A stretch of 64,000 nucleotides of DNA. Source: Siphonodentalium dalli (taxonomy: Eukaryota; Mollusca; Scaphopoda; Gadilida; Siphonodentaliidae). Positions within the stretch are counted from its first letter, which is position 1. The number at the start of each line of letters is the position of its first letter. Below are positions 1 through 10,470 of the stretch, piece by piece. A model generated the notes under the pieces. It saw nothing but the letters and a program-made list of their open reading frames with translations, did not search any database and was not told where the DNA came from. The stretch is taken from NCBI GenBank assembly GCA_032622095.1, contig CP136069.1, positions 50,392,760 through 50,456,759 of the forward strand, given 5' to 3'. The position numbers and the translations under genes were made by a program.

Positions 1-213
1 GGAAATATTCAGTGGTTTTCAATAACATTCTGACCTAAGTTGCCAGAGGTTCGTGGAATACACCAATCCATACAACTAGGAGAATCCTTCAACTGACAAC
101 TTTGGTCAGAATGTTAAAGCAAACAACTGAGTTTGAATATAATTTAACGAGGTATCAGCTTGTTTGAAAAATAGTATAGCATTAAGCTCGTAGCTGCCAA
201 AATACTATATAAC

Positions 214-680
214 ATATGTGACCCGCCATATCAAATCCCATCGGAAGTCGGGATTTTTTTTACCCTGTGCCAATGCATTCTCTTATATATGCGAGTCGAC
301 CATAGGTCACATCGCATATATAAGAGAATGCATTGGCCTAACAATTTTTTATCATGTTTTTTAAATAAATGTTTCTTACAATTTTTAGGACATAAAATAA
401 AAAACATCCATTACCCTGCAGGGAGCCCCACACATATATAGAAGCATATAGAAGAGTGTCGTCTGCTCATGTTTGTCTGGGGCTCTGTATGGGTGAAATT
501 ATAAAATTGTTAAAGAATACAAGAACAAATTATTAAAATTGTAAAAAATTGTTAGGCCAATGCATTCTCTTATATATGCGAGGCGACCTATGGTCGACTC
601 GCATATATAAGAGAATGCATTGGCACAGGGTAAAAAAAATTCCCGACTTCCGACTGGATTTGATATGGCGGGTCACATAT
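214..680. repeat. Fold-back element with nested palindromes
   Basis: The arms 214-350 and 543-680 are inverted copies of each other, running from 'atatgtgacccgcc' to 'ggcctaacaattttt'. Each arm contains its own hairpin (270-336 and 557-623) built from 'ccaatgcattctcttatata' and its reverse complement. The result is a palindrome inside a palindrome, separated by about 190 bp that includes a short 'ggagcccc/ggggctc' pair. No coding sequence is present. Seen directly; a MITE or fold-back transposon is the likely class, superfamily unknown. Confidence 0.8.
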
Positions 681-1008
681 CACATCCCAGTTATTACATT
701 TTTCCTCGTTTCAGTTCGCGTTTGCAATCGCCTCGGTCATTTTGAATGCATGACACTCATAAACCCGAAACCACGTGATTCCTCGTCGTGTGTTTATTGT
801 CAAATATGTCGCTGTTATTCCAATATTTGAATATATATTCCTAATTTCCTACTCCTGTCAAATTTTTAGACTGAATTGGCGCTATTAGTTGGAAATACAT
901 TTTCCAATCATAGGGTGTGTCACGTGTGTGTTAAGTTACAATTTTCGGACCATTTGGAAAGTTTGAGGTAACGGTCTGAAATTTTAAACTGAAGTTTATT
1001 TTTGTTCT
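681..1008. other. No recognisable feature
   Basis: AT-rich unique-looking sequence. I see no gene, repeat or hairpin here beyond short homopolymers. Confidence 0.5.
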
Positions 1009-1421
1009 ATATTTAAGAATGTTCATGCCATGCCTGCTGATCAATAAAACTACAATGAGTTTTAGGAAATATGCCCATAGCTAAATCACCAACTGACCTT
1101 TATGAGTACCCATACCATAGCATGGTACACATGGTGTCGACGTCCAGATTGACCACTCGTCGTTCGTCCATCTGTCCGTACCAGGTGTATAATACTGTGA
1201 CATAGTTCCAGTTGATTGTTCCTTGCTTCAATGGGCTAGCCTTACTACCATGCAAACAATTATATTTTCATTGGGCTGAACTATCTGTGGCTGCTTTAAT
1301 CTTCAGTGTAATATATGGGGATATTATGTGATATCACTATTGCAATTATAAATTTTGCTCAACGTTGTGACATGCAAAACGAAGCCTCGGCTCATAGAGC
1401 CAAGATAATAAGTTATTTGGA
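1009..1421 (+). repeat. Diverged dispersed repeat, copy A
   Basis: Matches 3798-4132 in the same orientation, sharing 'tatatttaagaatgttcatg', 'ccagttgatt', 'gtggctgcttta' and the closing 'agagccaag..ataat'. Copy A has an extra stretch around 1100-1190 absent from copy B. Non-coding and of unknown class. Confidence 0.65.
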
Positions 1422-1530
1422 AGTAAACTGTTGTTTATAAATTATTTTTGAACTTTCCCAGAGTTTTGAATTTTTTTTTTCTTTAAACCTCGTATGGCGG
1501 ATCTGCGCTGGTTCACCATTAAATACGCTG

Positions 1531-1680
1531 TGCCAGTGCATTATCATATATATGCGAGTCTCCCATAGGGCGCCTCGCATATATAAGAGAATGCACTGGC
1601 TTGCAATGTCGTGGTAAATATTGTTAGGCCAATGCATTCTCTTATATATGCGAGTCGCCCATAGAGAATGCTTTGGCACA
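1531..1680. repeat. Partial copies of the 214-680 palindrome unit
   Basis: 1532-1600 is a hairpin with arms of the same 'gcattctcttatatatgcgag' type as in 214-680. 1629-1677 is a second, internally deleted unit ending in the same 'ggcacaggg' border. These are truncated relatives of the nested element 1 kb upstream. Confidence 0.75.
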
Positions 1681-1880
1681 GGGTTTTCGCAAAATTTCAG
1701 TAAGCCCCAATCATGGTATGTAGGGTTAAAGGGGATGCGGCAGCTTGGGGTTTGACACCCCCTAAAAACGGCCCTCTAGTCGCATTCTTGATCTCACCCC
1801 TAATGCAGGGCCGGGAACATACGTCATAAATTGCGCGGAAATGGCGGCAAGATAGCATACCTGACAATTTCAACATTCGT

Positions 1881-2715
1881 GTTTAGCTCGACTTGACGAA
1901 GTCAAGCTTGAGCTATTGCCATGGTTTTGCGTCCGTCGTCCGCGCGTGCGTGCGTCCGTCAACAATTCCCTTTGGTTCCACAGGCCGCATCCAGGCCGCA
2001 TCCCTCTTCTGATCATTACCAAACTTCATATGAATCTTCGGGAGCCATCGATTATTTTGCGAAATCGTTAAAAAAAACATGGCCGCCAGCAGCCATTTTG
2101 GACTTCAAATTTGAATCCATCGGCACACACTGTAGCCCGCATTTATTGGAGAAATGTTTGAAAATGTACAGGCATGTTTTAACTTTAGGATCACCTCGTA
2201 ATGGGAGCTATCGAATTTGAGCGATTTTCGATGTAAAACATGGCCGCCAGCATCCATCTTGGATTTTATTCTTTGCATGACTAAATCCTTTGGCACACCA
2301 TACAGACCACAACCCTTATCTGATCGCCACCAAACTTCATATTGATCTTCGGGTGACCTCAAGATGTGAGCCATCGATTATTTTCGAAATTCGTTTAAAA
2401 AAAACATGGCCGCCAGCAGCCAACTTGGATATTGCTCTTTGCATGACTAAATCCTTCGGCACAACATACAGGCTAAATCCCTAATCCGATCCTCACCAAA
2501 CATCATAGGGATCTTCTGGGTGACCTCTAGGTGGGAGCCAACGATATTTTTTTCCTTCCGAAATTCGTTAAAAAAAACATGGTCGCCAGATGCCATCTTG
2601 GATTTTACTCTTTTCGTGACTAACATCCTTTGGCACACCCGGCATGCCACATCTCCCATCCATCATTCAAACTTCATATGGTTCGTTGCGGTGACCTCTA
2701 GATGAAAGCTGTTCA
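1881..2715. repeat. 'catggccgcc' dispersed array, block 1
   Basis: Begins with 'agctcgacttgacgaagtca..agctattgcc' followed by 'cgtccgtcgtccg' and 'gtcaacaatt'. It continues as about four diverged tandem units of roughly 150-180 bp, each with 'aaacatggccgccagcagcc', 'catcttggattt', 'ctttggcacacc' and 'accaaacttcatat..gatctt'. The same family recurs at 15.07-16.23, 18.80-18.90, 21.82-22.51 and 28.14 kb. Apparent reading frames through it are by-products of the repeat. Confidence 0.8.
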
Positions 2716-2736
2716 ATTATTCCGAAATTTGTTAAT

Positions 2737-2787
2737 GTTCTGGAGTAGCAATTCGTGAATTCCATATATGGAATGCTACTCCAGAAC
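2737..2787. repeat. Short hairpin
   Basis: 'gttctggagtagca' is matched by 'tgctactccagaac' around a loop that is itself partly palindromic ('attccatatatggaat'). It lies directly at the end of the block 1 array. It could be a MITE remnant; function unknown. Confidence 0.7.
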
Positions 2788-3249
2788 CTTGACCTGTAGC
2801 ACTAAAAAAACGGAACGAGGCTGGATGGATCCAATTATTCCAATATAACCCCGCGACTCAGTCAAGATAACGAAAAGCCAGCTTTGGTCACTAGGACGTA
2901 ACAACTACAGATACAGAACGAAGGGGTGTGTATACTTATTATTATAAGTACTGTGGTTATAGCCTGAGGTCTCATATGATCCCGAACAACAGAAATGTTT
3001 TTTAGTGATGTCATACGCATGTTTTGCCAAATTTTCCTGATATTGCAAAATGTAATTTCTCAAAATCTATCCAGAATTTCTTTTGAAATTTGATGCAAGT
3101 GATTATTCTGACACAATATTTAAGAACTGTCAATTAGTTGAAAATTAAAACCTCATTTATTTACGGCAAGAACAAAAATATTCTGTTTTCCGGCACCAAG
3201 AACTTGTGTGAGACATAACTTTTTCAACAGGAGACTCTTTTTTTTCTTC
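2788..3249. other. No recognisable feature
   Basis: AT-rich sequence with no ORF of note and no repeat partner that I could find in the window. Confidence 0.5.
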
Positions 3250-3737
3250 TTAAAGGTACTCAATCCGATAAAACTCCTCTCAATTACTATTTCAATGGCT
3301 TTGGGGGTCAAAAATATTTGATTCGAGTCGAGGAAGTCACCCATCAAAGCTCAGATTTGTTAGATATCGATTTTAGAAATCTATTATTTTTCATCATCGG
3401 GAATACTTTCTGGCCCAGAACTCAGTCAAAATTGCGTTATTATTACCTCTTGATTTTAGAGTTATCCATCCTTGTCTGTTTGAATTGTGTTTTGGTGTAC
3501 AGATCTCGCGCAGGTTACGAAACTGACGGCAATTATTAGTACTCATCTCGAGAAACTAACAAATTTCAAAAATCAATATCTAATAACTCTGAGCTTTGTT
3601 TGATGGGTTCCTCGACTCGAATCAAATATTTTTTACCCCCAAAGCCAAAGAAATAGTAATATAAGACCATCTGATCGGATTGTTGTTGTCGGAATCTGTT
3701 GAGATGGGGACCCTCTGTTCGGATTGAGTACCTTTAA
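3250..3737. mobile_element. TTAA-flanked (piggyBac-like) MITE, copy 1
   Basis: TTAA at 3250-3253 and 3734-3737 flank a 480 bp element with ends AGGTACTCAATCCG and CGGATTGAGTACCT. About 190 bp at each end is inverted ('gattcgagtcgagga' and 'tcctcgactcgaatc'), so the element folds back on itself. TTAA duplications are the hallmark of piggyBac-type (and also Kolobok-type) transposition. No transposase is present, so it is non-autonomous. Relatives lie at 24.88, 26.62 and 43.65 kb. Confidence 0.85.
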
Positions 3738-3797
3738 ATCAATAAATTTCATAATTATTTTCATGTAGAAAGACAACCCACCCATAAATAATTTTCT

Positions 3798-4132
3798 ATA
3801 TTTAAGAATGTTCATGCCATAACATTGGGCTAAGGTGAGTTTTTAGGTCATAGCCGGATACATAGCCAAATCCCCAACTAGCCAGATATATCTAGCTTAT
3901 AATGTGACCTATTTCCAGTTGATTTCTCTTTGCTTGAGTGGACTAGCCTGAATACCAAAATTTGTTTTCATTGTGCTGAAATATTTGTGGCTGCTTTATT
4001 CTTCGTTGCAATATATATATGGGGGTATATATATGTATGGTGTGGTATCATGCAATTAAATATTTAACTCACCAGTATGACACAAACGACGTCTCCTCAC
4101 ACAGAGCCAAGGTCATAATCTATGTTTGGTAA
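3798..4132 (+). repeat. Diverged dispersed repeat, copy B
   Basis: Direct copy of 1009-1421 with the same start ('tatatttaagaatgttcatg') and end. A short TA-rich stretch near 4010-4035 replaces 'atatatggggatat' of copy A. The two copies bracket the first 'catggccgcc' array and the first TTAA MITE. Confidence 0.65.
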
Positions 4133-4407
4133 GTGGATTCTCGTTTTATTCTCTTCGGCCGGGGAGCCTTTATTCAGCGTCGATGAGGCCTGCGGCTTTA
4201 GAACTTAAAAATTGAAATAAGATTGAACTCCTTGCTCAATTTAACAAACAAATGTTTTTACCCCATCAGAATGTTAATCATTATAACAAGACTGGTTTGC
4301 CTGAATGGCTACCTTTAATGTATAAATAAAGCAACATGTAGTCTTAAACATCAGACTGCAAAGGGAAACAGTGTTCTGTCAGACGATCTTGGGCTGTTCC
4401 ACATACC

Positions 4408-4680
4408 TTAAAACATACTAAGCATATATGTTAGCAAAAAAGAGATCCACTCCCAAAACAGAAGCGGAATTAATGGGTAGGATGGTGGGTGCGAAATAAA
4501 CACGTCTGCTTCGGATGACCACTGCGAGTAAAGAAACTGCATCATTCGTAAATAGAATGTGATCTGGCGCTTGTTCCTCTTTAAATATAGACGGGCGTAG
4601 TTCAGCGATTTAGCATCCCATTGTTTTAAAGCAAATCGAAGGTATTGCTCGGTTAGTTGGCAATGCCATTTATAAACCAT
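4408..4680 (-). CDS. Orphan ORF of unknown function
   Basis: A 90-residue open frame on the minus strand with an ATG start, many aromatic residues and a hydrophobic C-terminal third (residues about 66-90, with LIPLLFWEWISFLLTYML) that could span a membrane. I recognise no domain. No promoter or poly(A) signal is evident and the neighbours are repeats. It is most likely a chance frame; the alternative is a single exon. Confidence 0.12.
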   Translation of the reverse strand: MVYKWHCQLTEQYLRFALKQWDAKSLNYARLYLKRNKRQITFYLRMMQFLYSQWSSEADVFISHPPSYPLIPLLFWEWISFLLTYMLSMF

Positions 4681-4829
4681 GTGAATCGATTGCTATTTGC
4701 CGATGTTCATATCGCTCCGCGTGCATTGACCTTGCGTCACATATATTTATAGCTATAACACCCTTAATTTTCGAGTCGCCGATTATTTTGTTTATAGTGA
4801 CTAGTCAGGTTTTTTATAGTAGTCAGGTT

Positions 4830-5350
4830 CGAAATGGATTAAAAGTGAAAGGTGTGGGCATTTTTCTTTCAGAAGCTTTTGAGAATTGATTCTAATGGTA
4901 TTTTTTATGCTGATTTCAAAAACCAATGTTGGCAACTCGACAAATTATTATTTCTGACCCAAAATGACAATTCAAAATGGCAGCCATCAGAACAAAGTCT
5001 ATATTTTCGTTTACTGTTATATGTTGTTCTAAGACGTTTGAATATTATGCATTTGCGTACTTTCGAAGGAATTGTGACAAGAGACACTATACACAGAACA
5101 TATGTGGTAATATAAAGTGAACATGTTTTACATTTAACCCAATTGATGCCCAAAAATGAAAAAAAAAACGCGAATTTTATAAATTATGGCGGTCTTAAAT
5201 GGCAGAAAGTGAAGTATGCCGGAAGTATATACTTCAAATAATTTAGACAGTTGTGTCTAAATGTAATTTGTAATCTGATTCCAAAAAACAATGTTGGCAA
5301 CTCGACAAATAATTATTTCTGACCTAAAATGACAATTCAAAATGGCCGAT
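4830..5350 (+). repeat. Dispersed repeat, forward copy
   Basis: Matches 9936-10470 in the opposite orientation. Shared landmarks, in order, are 'aggttcgaaa', 'cattttTctttcagaagctttt', 'aaccaatgttggcaa', 'acgcgaattttataaatta' and 'ggcagaaagtgaa'. The 'aaccaatgttggcaactcga' segment occurs twice within the copy (about 4921 and 5288). No coding potential. The pair brackets the pseudogene and Helitron block between them. Confidence 0.75.
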
Positions 5351-5439
5351 ATAATAATCAGTTAAAATTCGAAAATCATCAGTAATATTATGAAACTGGT
5401 TCATCAACACCCAATGCGACACAATTTGCCATCATATAG

Positions 5440-8005
5440 CCAAAATTGGTCACAAAAAAGCCTTATTTATTATTGCAGTCAGTTCCACAATTGCAGAGTG
5501 GTGTGCAGGGTAACTCTGATTTGATTTTGGAATGGGTTCTAGTGACATCATGGTTGGATCTAATTGACCATTTTCTTCTTTCTATCCCATTGTCGAATGA
5601 TCCGGTACAGGAATGGTTGCTCGTTTCCAAACTAAAACCTGGTAGTTTGTTCTTAAAATGTGGTAATGAAATGAGTCACTGGTTGGTGGAAACTTTTCAG
5701 GAGATTCAGTCCGAGGGAACATCCTGAATCTTGCATTGTTGAGTTTTGCATCTGAAACTCCATACAACTTTTATACAAAATGTTCAGCACTTTCAATTGT
5801 TATTACCTATACCATTTAAGAGTTCACAACATTCCAGGTAAATCTTCAATGCGGATCGTTTAGACACCCCATATATGAACGAAGCTGAATCACACACCGT
5901 TAAAGCATGAAACGCTAGAATATAGTTCAGAGCGTCGCTAGGTATTCGGGTGGCAAAATCCCTGATTTTAGGGCTTTTGAAAGTTCCAGCCATCATGAAC
6001 ACATCACAATATGCAGGAAATGTGTCTAGGTAACCAAGCAATAACACTAGAACATCGACGTCCCTACTTACCACAATAACTTGTTTCAGATTGCACCCAT
6101 GCTGGCATCAAGTGAATGAAGGATAAGTCTAGCGTCAGCCTCTACGTGATTAGACTCTAACCCTTTCAAGTTTGTTCCATCTACCGAACAATCTACTCTG
6201 CAATCTTCTGGAACCCCCTGCGACAACAACAATAACACATTTTTTCGCTTTGGTAACCAGTTCTCGAGACAAGAAACCACTTGACAACAAAATGAAACTA
6301 TATATTCCGATTTTGTGGGACGGGAACATCACAATTTGTTATTGTCCTTCGGATCAATGGTACATTACAACTTCTTCTCGATCTGTTGGCAGTCTTTATA
6401 GATTTATCAGAGTATCTGTCGAACACTACATCAATCCTGACATAGCCTTCGCCATTCTTCAACACGCACACTGAGAATACATCGGCCAAATCTCAAATGT
6501 ATTTACCTTTTCTGGTTTACCTATGGCCACAATAAGTGCCTGACCGCCAATGACAATACCTGCACGGGGAGATGGTGCACATGCGTCACTGAGCATTGTT
6601 TTGTTTCCAGTTTGAAGTGTTTTATTTGTCTCGCATAATGCAATTGGAACAGGCATGAGTTCATATTGTAAAATATTTTGCAAGTTGACTGCCCTGCCGG
6701 CATGAAGGGCAAATACAAGACGATGTAATACACTGCGATCTGCCTTCACAACAGCCTGTTTCGCTACGTTGGCACTCGTACATTTCAAAATATATTGTGA
6801 AGCAAATGTCAGAGCATTGTTCTTTCAAAAGACATCGCGAATTTCTATCTTTGCGCCATGGGTCATCTGGAATTATTTCCGAGTCGATGTTCATACGTCT
6901 TTGTTCAATAAAATCGTCCAGTTTGTCTTGACCAAGACTTTTGGGCATTCAGAACAGATGTCTCCACTCCGTGGGTTGCAATGTCTTTCGTAAATATATT
7001 TTGAAGAGCAAGTCGGTCGTCCGATGTGTCAGTTGGTGTGAACAATTTTCGCACTCAGTCAAATAATGAATCCTCAGAAATGGTTTCATAAAGTCTTCGG
7101 GCTTTGCTGTTCTCTTTGTGAATGGCAGTACTGTCCACATTTACGCCGAGCATTTCCCGAGTGTCAGAGAACAGTTGAGTGCGCATATTGTATGAGAGGG
7201 TCCACCTGATCAGAGCACTCTTTGTTTTTGTTATCCCAACTATACCACCATTACGCTTACCAATTGCGTTTAGTCATTCTTGACTATGATCACGATCGAC
7301 TTGTACAAATGCTCCATCAGATGCTTTAACAACAAAATTACCTTTTGGGAATTCTGACAATTATACCTCAGCTGGCAACTGTCGCATTTCCGCTAAATAA
7401 ACGGAACCCCACCTTGCGTAGTTGGTATGGTCGTATCGAAAAAAACCATGGCAGCATGCAACCAAATGCAACCAAATAATGATCCCAATCTCCCGTGCGA
7501 ATTGATTTAGTGAACATCAAAAGTATCGAAACTAAACCCATGTAGTTCCACCAGAAAGCAGCGTTGGGATTATCAGATAGGTGAATACCAAACCTGTCCA
7601 ACACGCTTCCGACATCACTGGCGAAAAGTAGCTCAACAAAGTGAGAAACATCGTCCATACCTTTTCCAAGTTCAGAGGCGATATATATGTGAATAGTCGG
7701 TGCCACATCTTGTACAAACGCTAGGAAATATGGTATAAACATTCTCCACTGAGCTTGATATGTCATCTCATGGACCCTCATTCCCTTGTTATAATTCTTG
7801 CCAGAAAAAACACTCTCAGCTGCTTCTTGACCTAGCAAGTTTGTGCTGATCCATATGTCAGACATACCAGAACCAGCAATATGCTGTCCAATCAGTTTCA
7901 GGAAGTTCATATTGTGGTATAGAGAATGAAGAGCGTTTTGTGATACATTTATTGTGAGTAAAGGCACATAACATTCACCAGAATAGATCTCCCTAAAGCG
8001 CGTTT
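5440..8005 (-). pseudogene. Pseudogene of a multicopy metazoan family with FEN/XPG-like motif order
   Basis: Minus-strand fragments in several frames read in order as one protein. 7967-7368 carries 'MNFLKLIGQHIAGSG' and 'FWWNYMGLVSILLMF'. Then come 'FVQVDRDHSQE', a stop, 'LNAIGK' and 'GGIVGITKTKSAL' (about 7300-7220), and 'LQYELMPVPIAL' (about 6660). These are followed by 'RIDVVFDRY' (about 6430), 'VEADARLILHS' (about 6140), 'VVSRDVDVLVLLL' (about 6070), 'AFHALTVCDSASFIYG' (about 5910), 'PPTSDSFHYHILRANYQ'-type sequence (about 5690) and a cysteine-rich end 'PLCNCGTDC' (about 5480). I recognise this order from a large, unnamed, repeat-associated animal family. Its usual third motif is HALTGCD; here the glycine is valine. 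The acidic motif order (EAD, DxD, GCD, then K-rich GKxK) resembles FEN/XPG-like nucleases, which is my inference. At least four frameshifts or stops, a missing N-terminus and an in-frame stop near 8004 show it is dead. Confidence 0.72.
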
Positions 8006-8009
8006 AGTG

Positions 8010-8037
8010 ATATATGTATATATATATATATATATAT
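8010..8037. repeat. (TA)n microsatellite
   Basis: An almost uninterrupted TA run immediately before the Helitron-like elements. AT dinucleotides are the known Helitron target. Confidence 0.9.
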
Positions 8038-8228
8038 CTTATCTTCTCTCCTATATATTTTGATACAATCTGTATTCGAGAGATAACCTACATCCTCCGG
8101 ACCTCAATGATATGATCGTGAATGAGTATTGATATACCCCACTAAACTTTGACAAACACCAGTAATGGTGTGTAGATAATTTACATATCTCTACTATATA
8201 TTTTGATACAATCTATCTAATTTACATA

Positions 8229-8753
8229 TCTCTCTGATATATTTTGATACAATCTATCTGTTTGTCTGTTTGTCATTTATACAAATCTACGATTCTCCAC
8301 CGATCGAGACCAAACTTCCTATCTAGGGGTAAAATCCCACGGACACGGTCGTTGTCGTATTGGCGACCCCGTGCGACGCCCGTGCAGCGCATGCGCAGAC
8401 GAGATCTCGGAAACGGGTGGAGCTATCGACTTGAAATTTGCTATGTGAATGTATCTTGCCCCGGATACGAATTGTATTGGGTCGCCGAGCCCGTGCGACG
8501 CCAGCTTCGCGCATGCGCAGACGAGATCTCGGAAACGGTGGAGCTATCGACTTGAAATTTGGTATGTGAATGTATCTTGCCCCGGATACGAATTTTATCG
8601 GGTCGCCGAGCCCGTGCGACGCCAGCTTCGCGCATGAGCAGACCAGATCTCGGAAACGGGTGAAGCTATCGACTTGAAATTTGGTTTTTGAATAGCTATC
8701 GACTTGAATTTTTTTTTTTTAATAGCCCGGACAACGTCGGGCTCATCGGCTAG
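8229..8753 (+). mobile_element. Non-autonomous Helitron-like element 1
   Basis: The 3' end shows the diagnostic arrangement: a hairpin (AGCCCGGAC..GTCGGGCT), six bases, then CTAG (8750-8753) followed by host T. The 5' end is less certain. A TC start after A at 8229 is the best choice because the motif 'atattttgatacaatctatct' follows. That 5' motif also occurs near 8053 and 8195, suggesting repeated insertion or duplication of the element's head. There is no Rep or helicase ORF. The body holds the 122 bp tandem repeat listed next. Confidence 0.6.
8349..8700. repeat. 122 bp GC-richer tandem repeat, ~3 copies
   Basis: 'gtgcgacgcc' recurs at 8371, 8493 and 8614, each followed by 'gcgcatg(c/a)gcag', 'agatctcggaaacgg' and 'agctatcgacttgaaatttg'. 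The GC content stands out from the AT-rich surroundings. The three-frame ORFs over it are periodic artefacts. Confidence 0.85.
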
Positions 8754-8760
8754 TCTATTA

Positions 8761-9515
8761 TCTATTTTGGAAGATCTGTCTGTCTGTCTGTGTGTGTGTT
8801 CGCGATGAACTCGAAAACGGCCGACCCGATTTAGATGAAACTTGGTATGTGGGGTATTTTCGGCCGGGGGTGGCATAGGCATATTGATTTTCAGATCCGA
8901 GGTAAACTTTTCACGTGCCGAGGTCAAATCTGTTTTTACGCTGTGTTACGTGACTTTCATTTGAGTTCGGTGCTTACAAATCGATTCGAAACAGCGCGAA
9001 TAATTAAATGCCAGTCATAATAATGACACTGTGAGAATCTTTCGTGTTTCCTCTTTCCAACGATATATAATGCGTATGTATCCGTTTTAGTTATCTGCCT
9101 CAATTATCAAGAAGAAGTGGTACTATATCTTCCATCAGGATAAAAACAATGCGTAACTTCTATGACGTCGTTAGAGTTCATAACGTTAGATCACGTTAAC
9201 GCTTAACCGGCCGATGCATTTTACTATTTCAGACGTCTTGGTGATATCTCGGGCACCGATGGTAATTTATCTTTACGTTGAAACTTGATAATTAATGAGC
9301 GTGTGTATATGAGGCGCGTTTATATACTTGAGTGGAAATCAAATCGCGTTAAAAGGTCAAATCGGGTAAAACCGGATGGATTTCGACGGGTACTTTTGTC
9401 GGATACTTTTGTTCGGGCAGTGTTTTGGACGGGTCAAATCGTGACCCCACTTGACCTTGGCCTTCAAAATAGACAATTCAAGGTCAAACCCCGGACGAAG
9501 TCGGGTCACCTTCTA

Positions 9516-9516
<1 letters not shown>
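8761..9516 (+). mobile_element. Non-autonomous Helitron-like element 2
   Basis: Starts TC at 8761 after host A (8760) and ends in a bulged hairpin (CCCCGGAC gaa GTCGGG), seven bases, then CTAG at 9513-9516 followed by host T. The length is 756 bp. The 3' hairpin core 'GGAC..GTCGGG' is shared with element 1, so they are related families. Inside, 'ctgtctgtctgtctgtgtgtg' and 'tagatgaaacttggtatgtgg' are typical of a diverged repeat body. No ORF is credible. It is followed directly by a (TA)n tract, consistent with A|T insertion. Confidence 0.65.

Positions 9517-9556
<40 letters not shown>
9515..9556. repeat. (TA)n microsatellite
   Basis: About 20 TA units downstream of the CTAG terminus of Helitron-like element 2. 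Confidence 0.95.
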
Positions 9557-9558
<2 letters not shown>

Positions 9559-9935
9559 TAAGTATATTTCCTATATATATTCAACTATAAAAGTGTATAT
9601 TGGGTAGGCCTACACTGGTATAGTAGTTGGGAGCTCAGTTCATGTTGGAATGTTAATTTTCCAAATTATATACTTTATACAAACCTGACATTTTTCATGA
9701 GACAAGATTATGAAAATGTGTATGTTTTGTAATTTTTTGGCATGAATTGAGTTAAATTGTGTGACATGATCATTTATATTTCCTCAATTAAGCTAAAATA
9801 GTCAGTATATTGATTATATATACTTGATAGTGTCACAATTCGTTCGACATTGTGGCAATAATTGATGTACAAGCCCCTTAGACCGACACATAATACGAAT
9901 CGCTATCTCGACTTTTAGTGACAATGGTCTCCACC
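9557..9935. other. No recognisable feature
   Basis: AT-rich, with no gene or repeat partner recognised. Confidence 0.5.
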
Positions 9936-10470
9936 TTAAATCCCAATTTTGGGCAATAAATAATGATTTAGCAATATGCCAACATTGGTTTTTGGAGTCA
10001 TGGTATAAATTACATTTGGATACAACTGTCTATAATACCATTTGAAGGATACGTTTCCAGCATATTTCACTTTCTGCCATTTAACACCGTAATAATTTAT
10101 AAAATTCGCGTTTTTTGTAATTTTTTGGGCATAAATGGGGTTAAATTTCAAACATGTTCACTTTAAATTACTACATATGTTCTGTGTATACTTCTTGTTT
10201 CAATTCGTTCGAAAGTACGGAAATACTCAATATTCGAACGTCTTAGAGCAACACATAACAACAAACGTAAAGTTAGACTTTGTTTTTATGGTGGCCATTT
10301 TGAATTGCCATTTTTGACCAGAAATAATAATTTGTCAACTTGCCAACATTGGTTTTTGAAATCAGCATAAAAAATAGCTTTAAAAACAATTCACAAAAGC
10401 TTCTGAAAGAAAAATGCCCGCACCTTCGTTTCTAAAGGCTTTTTTAAATTTTCGAACCTGATTATACGGT
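9936..10470 (-). repeat. Dispersed repeat, reverse copy
   Basis: Reverse-complement copy of 4830-5350, diverged by scattered substitutions and small indels. Both internal 'ccaacattggtttttg' blocks (about 9977 and 10342) are preserved. Non-coding. Confidence 0.75.

Noticed and set aside
8244-8637. Overlapping Arg-rich frames on both strands
   Set aside because: The 122 bp period is not a multiple of three, yet several frames stay open because the repeat lacks stops. This is typical of GC-richer tandem repeats, not genes.
9285-9557. 90-residue plus-strand frame ending in Ile-Tyr repeats
   Set aside because: It runs through the Helitron-like element and ends in the (TA)n tract; no protein family features.
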